Origin: HdN1 sp964473645
GTDB lineage: Bacteria; Pseudomonadota; Gammaproteobacteria; Pseudomonadales; Ketobacteraceae
Direction of reading: 5' to 3'
Length of the DNA stretch: 64,000 nt
NCBI GenBank assembly: GCA_964473645.1
Contig: CAYYPW010000005.1
Span: forward strand, 1-64,000
Both the position numbers and the translations under genes were made by a program. The notes under the pieces were generated by a model that searched no databases, had not been told where the DNA came from, and worked only from the letters and a program-made list of their open reading frames with translations. Shown piece by piece: positions 52,374 through 61,126 of this stretch (its first letter is position 1; each line of letters begins with the position of its first letter).

Positions 52374-52826
52374 TCAGGTGCCCCACTGCTTTTCTTTGAT
52401 TTCTTCTAGCGTTTTGCAATCGATGCACAAGGTGGCAGTGGGGCGGGCTTCGAGGCGGCGAATGCCGATTTCAATGCCGCAGGCGTCGCACCAGCCGTAA
52501 TCGTGTTTCTGAATGCGGTCAAGCGCCTGGTCTATCTTGCGGATCAATTTGCGTTCGCGGTCGCGCGTGCGCAATTCCAGGTTGAATTCTTCTTCTTGTG
52601 TCGCGCGGTCGGCAGCGTCAGGAAGGTTCAATACTTCGTCCTGCATATGGTGCAGGGTGCTGTCGACTTCTTCCATCAGTTGCTGGCGCCATTTGAGAAG
52701 AATCGCCTTGAAATGGTCGAGTTGCGGATCGCTCATATACTCCTCACCGTCTTGTGCCTGGTAAGGGGTAAAACTGGAGCGGGACAACTCGACCACGGCT
52801 TTCTTTTTAGACTTCTTGGTTGACAT
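52374..52826 (-). CDS. dksA: RNA polymerase-binding transcription factor DksA
   Basis: The 150-residue protein enters the RNA polymerase secondary channel and acts with ppGpp. A coiled-coil domain carries the tip acidic pair in NLPDAADRATQEEE, and a C-terminal four-cysteine zinc finger is formed by CDACG...CIDC. The N terminus is lysine-rich. The start at 52826 has AGGAG 8 nt upstream; the longer frame to 52859 has no such site. Family length agrees. Confidence 0.96.
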   Translation of the reverse strand: MSTKKSKKKAVVELSRSSFTPYQAQDGEEYMSDPQLDHFKAILLKWRQQLMEEVDSTLHHMQDEVLNLPDAADRATQEEEFNLELRTRDRERKLIRKIDQALDRIQKHDYGWCDACGIEIGIRRLEARPTATLCIDCKTLEEIKEKQWGT

Positions 52827-53168
52827 GAGTGAACTCCTCGCAACTGCATAAGCCTTCATCTATAGCAACAATGAAGGGGGTTGGCAATCAAAAAATGTAC
52901 AATCCTCGGTGGCCGTTCGCTCTCTGAGATCGCGAACGCGGGCCCAGAAAGATAGCATATAACGTGCTGTTATAAAGTTGACGAACAAAATACGCCGAAT
53001 CTATTACAGGGTGACGACTGACAAGCAGAAGACTGCCAACTACCTTCTGCTATAGCGCGTCGCGAATTATCATGCGAGAGCGATGGCTTGTGAATACCGG
53101 GGCGCAATTTTGTTTGCGTATCCCCTCTGACCATAGAGAGTTGACCATATAAAGGGAGCGTCGTTCAC
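52827..53168. other. Divergent intergenic region between dksA and aminotransferase
   Basis: No gene was seen in these 342 bases. They hold the presumed divergent promoters and an AGCAGAAG/CTTCTGCT inverted repeat (53024-53051). Nothing else was recognised. Confidence 0.5.
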
Positions 53169-54338
53169 GTGAAGTTAGCCCACCGGGTGTCCAATATTCA
53201 GCCTTTTCATGTCATGGCATTGCTGGCGCGTGCCAAGCAGTTGCAGGCACAGGGGCATGACGTTATTCATCTTGAAGTCGGAGAACCCGATTTTCATACG
53301 CCAGAGCCCATCATCAATGCGGGAATAGAAGCCTTGAAACAAGGCAAAACCCACTACACCCCGGCGACTGGATTGCCCGTGTTGCGGGAGACCATCGCGC
53401 GCTATTACGAAAAGCGCTTCGGCGTTGCGCTGGACGCCGACCGTATTGTGATCACACCTGGGGCGTCGGGGGCTTTGGGGCTGGTAACGGCAGCCTTGTT
53501 CAACCCGACCGATCGCGTGATGCTGGCCGACCCCGGCTACCCCTGCAATAGCAATTTTTTGCACTTGATCGGGGCACGACCGCAATGGGTGGCGACCGGT
53601 GCCGATACCCGCTTTCAGTTGACCGCGTCCCTGGCTGAGTCCCATTGGAAAGACGATACCGCCGGCGCATGGGTGGCGACGCCTTCCAATCCTACCGGGA
53701 CGTTGTTGAGTTTGCAGGCGTTGGGCGATTTGCATGAGGTGGTTCGGGAGCGCGATGGTGCGTTGTTGGTGGATGAGATCTACCAAGGCCTCACCTATGG
53801 CGTCGACTCGGTGACGGCGGTGGCCTTACCGCATGCGAGCGACGACGTGGTGGTCATCAACAGTTTTTCGAAATATTTTGGTATGACGGGTTGGCGGCTG
53901 GGGTGGATCGTTGCGCCTCCTGCGCTGGTGCCCGTGCTCGACAAGCTGGCGCAAAATTTTTATCTCGCGGCCCCCACGCCCAGTCAATATGCAGCGCTGG
54001 CGGCTTTTACCCCCGAGACGCTTGGCATACTCGATGCGCGTCGTAACGAGTTGCATGCCCGGCGCGATTATCTATTGCAGGCTTTGCCAGCCCTTGGATT
54101 CAAGATTCCCGTGGTGCCCGAAGGGGCATTTTATATCTACTGTGATGTGTCGGCGCTCACGCAGGATAGCTTTACTTTTTGTCAGAATTTGCTGGAGCAA
54201 GCCTACGTGGCTGTGACACCGGGCAAGGATTTCGGACACCAAGGTTGCGAGCGTTATTTACGTATTGCTTACACCGCACCGATTCCACGCTTGCAGGAGG
54301 CGGTGGCGAGAATCGCCAGTCATCTGCAAAAAGGCTGA
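53169..54338 (+). CDS. Class I/II pyridoxal-phosphate aminotransferase
   Basis: The 389-residue fold-type I aminotransferase shows IHLEVGEPDFHTPEPI, the substrate/PLP region TPGASGALGLVTAAL, TPSNPTGTLLS (Asn), LVDEIYQGLTYG (Asp, Tyr) and the Schiff-base lysine in VINSFSKYFGMTGWRLGWIV, with the carboxylate-binding Arg in RYLRIAYT. It is most like aspartate/aromatic-type enzymes annotated AspC-like; substrate cannot be assigned. GTG start with GGGAG 10 nt upstream. The divergent neighbour is dksA. Confidence 0.9.
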   Translation: MKLAHRVSNIQPFHVMALLARAKQLQAQGHDVIHLEVGEPDFHTPEPIINAGIEALKQGKTHYTPATGLPVLRETIARYYEKRFGVALDADRIVITPGASGALGLVTAALFNPTDRVMLADPGYPCNSNFLHLIGARPQWVATGADTRFQLTASLAESHWKDDTAGAWVATPSNPTGTLLSLQALGDLHEVVRERDGALLVDEIYQGLTYGVDSVTAVALPHASDDVVVINSFSKYFGMTGWRLGWIVAPPALVPVLDKLAQNFYLAAPTPSQYAALAAFTPETLGILDARRNELHARRDYLLQALPALGFKIPVVPEGAFYIYCDVSALTQDSFTFCQNLLEQAYVAVTPGKDFGHQGCERYLRIAYTAPIPRLQEAVARIASHLQKG

Positions 54339-54461
54339 TTCCGCACTCAGAAATGCCCCACACATTTGGGTGAAGAGACGCAGGATGAAGGAATCTGCTA
54401 AAGTCGCCGAGGTTTTGGTTTTAGTATGCCAGTTTCAGGTTGCCAGTTTTAGGAGTATGAG

Positions 54462-55376
54462 GTGATTGATTACAACGAAATGGCGATCTTCGCCAAGGTC
54501 GTGGATGCAGGCAGTTATACGCGTGCTGCCGACAAGCTGGGCTTACCCAAATCGACGGTGAGCCGCAAAATTTCTCAACTCGAAGAACGTTTGGGGGTGC
54601 GGTTGCTGCATCGCACCACCCGGGCCATCAAACCCACCGAAATGGGCAAAGCCTATTACAACCATTGCTCACAAATGGTGACCGAAGCCGAAGAGGCACA
54701 GCGTTCCATTCATCAGTTACAAGCTGAGCCCAGTGGGTTGTTGCGCGTGACGGCGCCGGTGGCGTTTGGTTCTAGCTTTCTGGTCGAAACGATACATGCG
54801 TTTCTGACGGCCTACCCGCAGGTGAGGATGGACGTTATTCTCGATAACAAGGTGCTGGATCTGGTCGAGGATGAAATTGATGTGGCGTTTCGTGTCGGGC
54901 CCATGAGTGATTCGTCGTTGGTCGCGCGCAATCTGGGGACTATTCGCATGATCATGTGCGCATCGCCGGAATATGTGAAAAAACACGGGGCGCCCAAGTC
55001 GATTGTCGAACTCAGTCGGCATAGTTGCCTGATGCATAACAATATCCCCTGGGTATTAATGGGACCCGGTGGGCGTGTAGATGTTGATGTTGATGGTCGC
55101 TTGCTGGTGAATGACATGGACATGACCAAGCGCATGCTGGTGAATGGCTATGGTATCGGTCTTTTACCTATTACGATGGCTTGTGATGAGTTTGACCGTG
55201 GGCAATTAGTGCAGGTATTGCCGGATTATTATTTTCCGGATCGGGACATTTATCTGGTATATCACAGCCGTCGTCAATTGCCGACCAAAGTGGTAGCGTT
55301 TATTGATTTTGTCATGTCGCGCTGCAAACCTGTTGCGCCGTGGGAGATACACAAGACGACGTGCGCCGTGCGCTGA
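54462..55376 (+). CDS. LysR-family transcriptional regulator
   Basis: The 304-residue regulator has an N-terminal winged HTH (EMAIFAKVVDAGSYTRAADKLGLPKSTVSRKISQLEERLGVRLLHRTTRAIK) and a C-terminal substrate-binding-like effector domain (about 90-295). GTG start with AGGAG 6 nt upstream. The target is unknown. The upstream spacer contains a tandem GCCAGTTTYAGG duplication (about 54429-54452). The closest neighbours are the aminotransferase and the stomatin gene, both on the same strand. Confidence 0.92.
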   Translation: MIDYNEMAIFAKVVDAGSYTRAADKLGLPKSTVSRKISQLEERLGVRLLHRTTRAIKPTEMGKAYYNHCSQMVTEAEEAQRSIHQLQAEPSGLLRVTAPVAFGSSFLVETIHAFLTAYPQVRMDVILDNKVLDLVEDEIDVAFRVGPMSDSSLVARNLGTIRMIMCASPEYVKKHGAPKSIVELSRHSCLMHNNIPWVLMGPGGRVDVDVDGRLLVNDMDMTKRMLVNGYGIGLLPITMACDEFDRGQLVQVLPDYYFPDRDIYLVYHSRRQLPTKVVAFIDFVMSRCKPVAPWEIHKTTCAVR

Positions 55377-55437
55377 TGTTTAAGGTAACAGCATGACGGC
55401 AGAGTGTTGGATATTTTAACGAGAGGGAGTTAGAAAG

Positions 55438-56349
55438 ATGGGTGGATCAGGTATTACGGTATTGATCGCTGTTGCGCTGGTGGTGATCTTCATTCTCAAA
55501 GGCATTAAAGCGGTTCCGCAAGGTTATCAATGGACGGTGGAGCGTTTTGGACGTTATACCCATACCCTGAATTCTGGCTTTAATCTGATTATTCCGTTTA
55601 TCGATAGTATCGGGCAAAAGCAAATCATGATGGAGCAGGTGCTGGATGTGCCGCCTCAAGAAGTCATCAGTGCTGATAACGCGCAGGTAACAACGGATGC
55701 AGTGTGTTTTTATCAGGTGCTGGATGCGGCCAAAGCCTCGTATGAAATATCGGATTTGCGAGGTGCCCTGCGCAATTTGGTAATGACCAACATTCGGGCG
55801 GTACTCGGTTCGATGGAACTCGACCAGATGTTATCGAACCGCGATCAGATTAACATTGCCCTGCTGAACAAAGTCGACGAAGCCACCGACCCTTGGGGTT
55901 TGAAAGTCACCCGCGTGGAAATTCGCGATATCTCACCCCCGCAGGATCTGGTGGAATCCATGGCCAACCAGATGAAAGCCGAGCGGGAAAAACGTGCTGC
56001 CATTCTGCGTGCAGAAGGGGAGCGCGAAGCGGCCATCAAAGTGGCTGAGGGTGAAAAGAAAGCGGCCGTGCTGCGCGCCGAAGGTGAAAGAGAAGCAGCA
56101 TTTCTCGAAGCGGAAGCTCGCGAACGTACCGCCGAAGCTGAAGCGCGCGCCACCGAAATGGTATCGAAAGCCATCGAAGGTGGAAGTCTGCAAGCAGTGA
56201 ATTATTTCATCGCTCAAAAATATGTGGATGGTCTGGCGCAATTGGCGGCCTCACCCAACACCAAGGTGATCATGATGCCGCTGGAAGCCACTTCAATTCT
56301 GGGTGCGCTGGAAGGCATTCGCGATCTGGTGAACAAGAGCACAACCTGA
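55438..56349 (+). CDS. SPFH/Band 7 stomatin-like protein (QmcA type)
   Basis: The 303-residue membrane-anchored protein has one N-terminal membrane helix (about 5-21), a PHB/SPFH domain (KAVPQGYQWTVERFGRYTHT... to about 180) and a long charged coiled coil rich in EREAAIKVAEGEKKAA-type repeats. Such proteins form large oligomers in the membrane and help protease quality control or microdomain assembly. It is paired with an NfeD-like gene 14 nt downstream, the usual partnership. Confidence 0.93.
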   Translation: MGGSGITVLIAVALVVIFILKGIKAVPQGYQWTVERFGRYTHTLNSGFNLIIPFIDSIGQKQIMMEQVLDVPPQEVISADNAQVTTDAVCFYQVLDAAKASYEISDLRGALRNLVMTNIRAVLGSMELDQMLSNRDQINIALLNKVDEATDPWGLKVTRVEIRDISPPQDLVESMANQMKAEREKRAAILRAEGEREAAIKVAEGEKKAAVLRAEGEREAAFLEAEARERTAEAEARATEMVSKAIEGGSLQAVNYFIAQKYVDGLAQLAASPNTKVIMMPLEATSILGALEGIRDLVNKSTT

Positions 56350-56363
56350 CAGGAGGACGAGGG

Positions 56364-56816
56364 ATGCTTGAATCCATCGATAACGCTGGTTGGTACTGGC
56401 TGAGCTTTGGCTTGCTGCTGATCGCTGGGGAAGCACTAGGGGCTGCCGGTTTCTTGCTTGGTGCAGCTGTCGCCGCGATCATGATCGGGGCCTTGGTGCT
56501 GCTGATGCCGACGATGGATTGGCATGAACAGGTGTTGGGGTTTGCGCTATTGGCAGCGTTTTTGACGGTGGTGTATTGGAAGCGTTTTCGCCGCTTCAAT
56601 GAGAAAACCGACAAACCCCAACTGAATCAGCGGTTGCACCAAATGGTGGGCACGATGCACGTGTTGGATGTGGCTGTGCAAGATGGTGTCGGGCGGGTAA
56701 AAGCCGGTGACACGTTGTGGAAAGTGCATTGTAAGCAAACGACGTTGCCGGTCGGTACGCGTGTGCGGGTGGTGGGCGTAAAAGGGACGCATCTGGTGGT
56801 GGAGGCTGCACCATGA
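56364..56816 (+). CDS. NfeD-like membrane protein
   Basis: The 150-residue protein has two to three hydrophobic segments (about 12-66) and a C-terminal OB-fold NfeD domain (VGRVKAGDTLWKVHCKQTTLPVGTRVRVVGVKGTHLVVE). This is the short NfeD form lacking the ClpP-like protease domain. It is encoded directly after the stomatin gene and its last 4 nt overlap the start of folM. Confidence 0.92.
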   Translation: MLESIDNAGWYWLSFGLLLIAGEALGAAGFLLGAAVAAIMIGALVLLMPTMDWHEQVLGFALLAAFLTVVYWKRFRRFNEKTDKPQLNQRLHQMVGTMHVLDVAVQDGVGRVKAGDTLWKVHCKQTTLPVGTRVRVVGVKGTHLVVEAAP

Positions 56817-57538
56817 GCACTGAGTCGGCGCGTTATGCCTTGATTACGGGCGCCGGGCGTCGCCTGGGGTATGAACTGTGCCGACATTTTCTGGCACAGG
56901 GCTGGCGGGTGATAGCTCATTACCGCAGTGCAACGCCTGAAATTGACGCGCTGGGATCGCTGGGTGCCATCACCTTGCAGGCGGATTTCGAGGATGACGC
57001 CTCAGTGTTGGCGTTACTGGAACAGGTCAAGATGTCGATTCCGCATCTGGATTTGTTGGTGCATAACGCATCGTGTTTTTACAAGGAAACCGACGATCTC
57101 GCCGCTAATTTACGGGCGATGGATGCCTTTTATCGGGTGCATATGAAGGCGCCTTACACCCTTAATATCGGGCTGGAAGCACATTTAAGGGCAAGCCCGC
57201 AGACCTATGCCGATGTGATTCATATTACCGATATTTTTGCTGACCGCCCTAATGCAATCTATACCGCTTATTGCGCCAGTAAGGCGGGGCTGGCGAATTT
57301 AAGTTTGTCCTTTGCCAAACGTTTTGCTCCCAACATCAAGGTGAATGCCATTCAGCCGGGGCCGATCAAATTTCTGGAAAGCCACAGTGAAGCCGCCAAG
57401 GCCGCCATATTGCAGGAAACCTTGTTAGGGGTTGAGGGCGGGTTTGAGCCGGTAGTGCAGATGGTCGATGCCATCGTCAGTAATCCCTTTCTTACAGGCG
57501 CTGCGTATAAAGTCGATGGTGGGCGCTCGCTCGCGTAG
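56813..57538 (+). CDS. folM: SDR-family dihydromonapterin/dihydrofolate reductase FolM-like
   Basis: The 241-residue short-chain dehydrogenase has the cofactor motif ITGAGRRLGYELCRHF, NAS at LLVHNASCFYK, the catalytic YxxxK in YTAYCASKAGL and the substrate loop QPGPIKF. The GRRLG start and the overall sequence resemble FolM/pteridine reductase, which makes tetrahydromonapterin. It overlaps the NfeD gene by ATGA. The exact substrate is inferred from family resemblance. Confidence 0.82.
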   Translation: MSTESARYALITGAGRRLGYELCRHFLAQGWRVIAHYRSATPEIDALGSLGAITLQADFEDDASVLALLEQVKMSIPHLDLLVHNASCFYKETDDLAANLRAMDAFYRVHMKAPYTLNIGLEAHLRASPQTYADVIHITDIFADRPNAIYTAYCASKAGLANLSLSFAKRFAPNIKVNAIQPGPIKFLESHSEAAKAAILQETLLGVEGGFEPVVQMVDAIVSNPFLTGAAYKVDGGRSLA

Positions 57539-57675
57539 TGTCGATCTGTGAGGTAGTAGACAAAGGCGACCGCAAAAGTCGGTCACGACATCGCCAGCAT
57601 TAACACGTAGAATCCAGACACCGCTGATTTCAATGGCATGCACGCAAATATCTTACACAACAAGAAGGACACCTC

Positions 57676-58647
57676 ATGAAAACACGTATTACCGAGCTAT
57701 TTGGCATTCAACACCCTATTATCCAGGGTGGCATGCATTTTGTTGGCTTCGCTTCGCTGGCGGCTGCAGTGTCCAACGCGGGCGGCCTGGGCGTTATCAC
57801 CGGATTGACCCAGCGTTCCCCCAAAGATCTGGCCAACGAGATTGCCAAATGCAGGGATCTGACCGACAAACCGTTTGGGGTTAATTTAACGTTTCTACCT
57901 ACCGTTTCTTCTCCTGATTACCCCGGTTATATCAAGGCGATTATCGAAGGGGGCGTTCGCATTGTGGAAACCGCTGGCCGCAGCCCAGAAGCCTATATGC
58001 CTGCGCTCAAAGAACACGGCGTCAAAGTGATACACAAATGCACATCGGTGCGCCATGCCTTGAAAGCAGAAAAAATTGGTTGTGATGCGGTATCGGTCGA
58101 TGGCTTTGAGTGTGGCGGCCATCCCGGTGAAGACGATGTTCCCAACATGATTCTGTTACCACGCGCTGCAGAAGAACTGAAGATTCCGTTTGTTGCCTCG
58201 GGTGGCATGGCGGATGCGCGTTCGCTGGTCGCGTCGCTGGCAATGGGTGCCGAGGGTATGAATATGGGTACGCGCTTTATTGCAACGCAGGAAGCGCCAG
58301 TGCATGAGAATGTCAAAAAAGCCATTGTTGCCGCCAGCGAGCTGGATACCCGTCTGGTGATGCGTTCTTTACGCAACACCGAACGCGTACTGAATAATTC
58401 CGCGGTCGAAAAAATTCTGCAGAAAGAAGCGGCGTTGGGCAAAGATCTCAAATTCGAAGACATCATTGAAGAAGTTGCCGGCGTTTACCCGCGCATCATG
58501 CTGGAAGGCGATATGGATGCAGGCGCGTGGTCTTGCGGTATGGTCGCCGGTTTGATACACGACATTCCCACCTGCAAAGAACTGATTGATCGCATTATGC
58601 GTGACGCGGAACAGTTGATCAGTAAGCGATTGGTGGGTTTGCTGTAA
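57676..58647 (+). CDS. Nitronate monooxygenase-like flavoprotein
   Basis: The 323-residue FMN-dependent TIM-barrel protein of the NMO/2-nitropropane dioxygenase family starts ITELFGIQHPIIQGGMHFVG. It has the SVDGFECGGHPGEDDV region with the catalytic-type His, VASGGMADARSLVASLAMGAEGMNMGTRF for FMN phosphate binding, and ends near IMRDAEQLIS. AAGGA lies just before the ATG. Substrate unassigned; members also act as enoyl reductases or ligand detoxifiers. Confidence 0.88.
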   Translation: MKTRITELFGIQHPIIQGGMHFVGFASLAAAVSNAGGLGVITGLTQRSPKDLANEIAKCRDLTDKPFGVNLTFLPTVSSPDYPGYIKAIIEGGVRIVETAGRSPEAYMPALKEHGVKVIHKCTSVRHALKAEKIGCDAVSVDGFECGGHPGEDDVPNMILLPRAAEELKIPFVASGGMADARSLVASLAMGAEGMNMGTRFIATQEAPVHENVKKAIVAASELDTRLVMRSLRNTERVLNNSAVEKILQKEAALGKDLKFEDIIEEVAGVYPRIMLEGDMDAGAWSCGMVAGLIHDIPTCKELIDRIMRDAEQLISKRLVGLL

Positions 58648-58714
58648 TCCGTGGCTGCGTTTTAGCGGCGGAGTATTTTCGACACATTTTATTGTCGGCG
58701 CGTTATTCAAAAGA

Positions 58715-58745
58715 GCTGTAAAGAGCTGTAAAGAGCTGTAAAGAG
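58715..58745. repeat. Short 11-bp tandem repeat
   Basis: GAGCTGTAAA-type units repeat three times in a row (AAGAGCTGTAA period 11) after the nitronate monooxygenase gene. Confidence 0.75.
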
Positions 58746-58748
58746 AAA

Positions 58749-58778
58749 GCCCCCGCCGTTTTTTTGCGAACGGCGGGT
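58749..58778. terminator. Hairpin between convergent genes
   Basis: CCCGCCGTT pairs with AACGGCGGG around a T-rich loop, between the nitronate monooxygenase gene and the minus-strand gene ending at 58791. There is no strong T tract after the stem. Confidence 0.6.
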
Positions 58779-58790
58779 GTCATTCATCGT

Positions 58791-59687
58791 TTAATTCAGC
58801 CCCTCTACATCCAGTCTCTGTAGCAGGTCGGCGAGCCTGTCTTCTTCCTGCTGACTTATTTCAAGGTAGTCTGCGTGCTTGAGTGAAAGCAACGACAGTG
58901 CAATGTCCTCATGCCCGATAGAGTTTGGATCTGCCAAGCGTGCCTCAATAAGATCGTACATTTCACGCCGCACATTGGGCGATGGGTCGAGCAGGTGATG
59001 GGTGTTGATGGTGGACGGCGCGTTAGACTGATGCGCGCTGTACCACACCTGCTGATTTCTTGCTGCTTCTCTTAACGCCACTTCGGGGTGGTCGGAAAGT
59101 TGGTTGAGATAGTCGTCGATATCGGCTACATAGGGCACTTCGTCGAGGGCATTCAGGTCGGCAATCAGATCAATGATACGCGCTTTGAATTGCGGGTTTT
59201 GTTCCGTTGCGTCGCGATGGATCAGATTAACGATCAGTGTGGGGTCCTTCAGGTCGGCGTCGAGAATGAGATTGTGCATTGTTGCCGCGAGGGTGGGTTC
59301 TTCGCTGGTGAAAAAAGTGTCCACGAGCAATGCTTGGCCGGTCGGTGATGCATTCCATTCGCGAGCGGTTTGCTCCAGCACACGCTTGTCATCGGTCGAG
59401 AGCAGGCCAGCGGAATATTGGCGCAGTTGTTCGACGAAGTTTTTTGCCGCTACGGAATCGAAGGCTGGTGCTGCGAGATTCTCGGCCTCTGAAGATGGGC
59501 CTTGAGCAAATCCATCACTATGATGAGTGTTGACGTTATTGATAACGCTTGAGGTGGGTGTCACCGGGTCTGCCGCCTGGGCAGAAACCACCGCTCGCGC
59601 TGGCGTGTCTGACGAAAGCCATCCGTATGACGCCAGCACGCTGCAGGCCACTAAGGAAAACACAGTCATCGATTTTTTCATGATCAT
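58791..59687 (-). CDS. Secreted hypothetical protein, helical-repeat type
   Basis: The 298-residue protein has a signal peptide (SMTVFSLVACSVLASYGWL), a Ser/Thr/Ala-rich low-complexity linker to about residue 75, and a helical domain (about 80-298) rich in Leu/Asp with spacing reminiscent of HEAT-like repeats (ALLVDTFFTSEEPTLAATMH; ARIIDLIADLNALDEVPYVA; DPSPNVRREMYDLIEARLAD). No enzymatic motif was seen. AGGTG lies 7 nt before the ATG. It follows the lectin gene on the same strand, separated by a hairpin. Confidence 0.75.
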   Translation of the reverse strand: MIMKKSMTVFSLVACSVLASYGWLSSDTPARAVVSAQAADPVTPTSSVINNVNTHHSDGFAQGPSSEAENLAAPAFDSVAAKNFVEQLRQYSAGLLSTDDKRVLEQTAREWNASPTGQALLVDTFFTSEEPTLAATMHNLILDADLKDPTLIVNLIHRDATEQNPQFKARIIDLIADLNALDEVPYVADIDDYLNQLSDHPEVALREAARNQQVWYSAHQSNAPSTINTHHLLDPSPNVRREMYDLIEARLADPNSIGHEDIALSLLSLKHADYLEISQQEEDRLADLLQRLDVEGLN

Positions 59688-59714
59688 CTTTTCACACCTA
59701 AAGAAAGGTGGGCA

Positions 59715-59742
59715 GGCATTCCAGCGGTGAGTCAGGAATGCC
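59715..59742 (-). terminator. Terminator-like hairpin after lectin gene
   Basis: GGCATTCC (59715-59722) and GGAATGCC (59735-59742) form an 8-bp perfect stem with a 12-nt loop, 15 nt beyond the lectin gene stop and ahead of the next minus-strand gene. Confidence 0.55.
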
Positions 59743-59756
59743 CGCTTTGTTGCGCC

Positions 59757-60905
59757 TTACTGAGGACGAATCGTCAGTGACACGAGCGCATCTTTGCAGC
59801 CCGATGCACCACTGCCGATCGTTCTGCGTACGCCGGTTGGGCCGTCAGCAGACAGAATACCACCATACAGAAAGCCTGCTTCATCGCTGTTGCTCACATA
59901 ACCAAAGGTGGACATACCGCTCGGTGCGCCAAACCGGTCTTTACTGACGGCGTCGTCGAACGATTGTGACAGCAGCAACATGTCACCTTTGCGACCATCG
60001 ACCGAGGGGAACAGGCTGTCGACGTCGTTATCGCATCCTTTGTTTGCCCAAGCACGAACCGGGGAGCTGGTGTTGGCGCCACGCAGCGCACTGAGAATCG
60101 CCCAACCCGGATGACCGCTGGAATCCTGGTTCATGTTGAAGCTGTAGGACGACGGCTCACTCGATCCGGCGGTGCGGGTATAGATGACCTGCGCCAAGTC
60201 GCGGCCGTTATATTTTGACTGGAAGCGGGTGCAGAAACCGCCTGAACTGCTAGAGCAATCGTTGATGGTCAGGCACTGGTAGCCGTTGTCTTCCTTGTAG
60301 CATTCCGCTCGTCGTGTCCACCCGCTGACGGCATAGGGCAGCACGTCATCGGTACGGTGCAGCGCCAGGACAAGCAGGTCACCGGCACGGGTGTTTGCAG
60401 GTCGACTGATGCGGACGTTTTGACCGTCACCATCCCACACCTGGGTGGTACCGACATGGGAAATGCTGCCGGTGCTGCCACCCGTATCACCGCCACCGCC
60501 TTGCTCCGTTTGGGTGCTCCAAACCGCCGCGTTGGTCGATGTGTACAGCACGAAGTTGCCGTTATCCTGCAGCACGGCGCGGTTAGGCCCCTTGCCGTTG
60601 GTGCCGGTCGCCCACACAGGCGAGCCGCTGGTGGTATAGAGCACCAGGTTGCCGTCACCTTGCATCGAAAGGCGCACGCCGCCCTTGCCATGGGTGGCTG
60701 ACGCCCACAGCGCAGATCCCACCGCATTGCGGAGCACCAGATTGCCGTCGCCCTGCAGGTAGAAGCGATAGCTGCCATTCGCAGACTGCAGAGACTCATT
60801 CGAACGCATGCTCTCACCCACAAGCAGCGTGTCTTTGGCATTGGCATACGCACTGCCAATAAGCATTAGCGTGGCCGACAATGCCACGCAGATTCGTTCT
60901 CTCAT
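59757..60905 (-). CDS. Secreted B-lectin domain protein
   Basis: The 382-residue exported protein has a signal peptide (RICVALSATLMLIGSAYANA), then a bulb-type mannose-binding lectin domain with three QGDGNLVL/QDNGNFVLY repeats (about residues 25-130), a GGGGDTGGSTG linker, and a C-terminal domain of about 220 residues with eight or more Cys and no family I recognise (AGDLLVLALHRTDDVLPYAV; GHPGWAILSALRGANTSSPV). QxDxNxVxY motifs bind mannose in plant and bacteriocin lectins. The start at 60905 has GAGG 8 nt upstream; the frame is open to 61007 without signal-like sequence. Confidence 0.86.
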   Translation of the reverse strand: MRERICVALSATLMLIGSAYANAKDTLLVGESMRSNESLQSANGSYRFYLQGDGNLVLRNAVGSALWASATHGKGGVRLSMQGDGNLVLYTTSGSPVWATGTNGKGPNRAVLQDNGNFVLYTSTNAAVWSTQTEQGGGGDTGGSTGSISHVGTTQVWDGDGQNVRISRPANTRAGDLLVLALHRTDDVLPYAVSGWTRRAECYKEDNGYQCLTINDCSSSSGGFCTRFQSKYNGRDLAQVIYTRTAGSSEPSSYSFNMNQDSSGHPGWAILSALRGANTSSPVRAWANKGCDNDVDSLFPSVDGRKGDMLLLSQSFDDAVSKDRFGAPSGMSTFGYVSNSDEAGFLYGGILSADGPTGVRRTIGSGASGCKDALVSLTIRPQ

Positions 60906-61126
60906 GATGTCGCCTCTATGATTATCGTTATAGGCTTTGTTTTTGTGTGACGCCGCCTGTTGAGCAGCATAGGGAGGAGTTGAACAAATCCTGTGCAGCA
61001 TCGTCATGAATTATCTGATGAACCTTGCGGTGAGCTAACGATTTTAGGGAGTGAGTCACGTTTAGTGCAGGTGCGCCGGCCACCAGACATGAAAACTACC
61101 TGAAGTCTTGCTTTACCAGTACCCGT

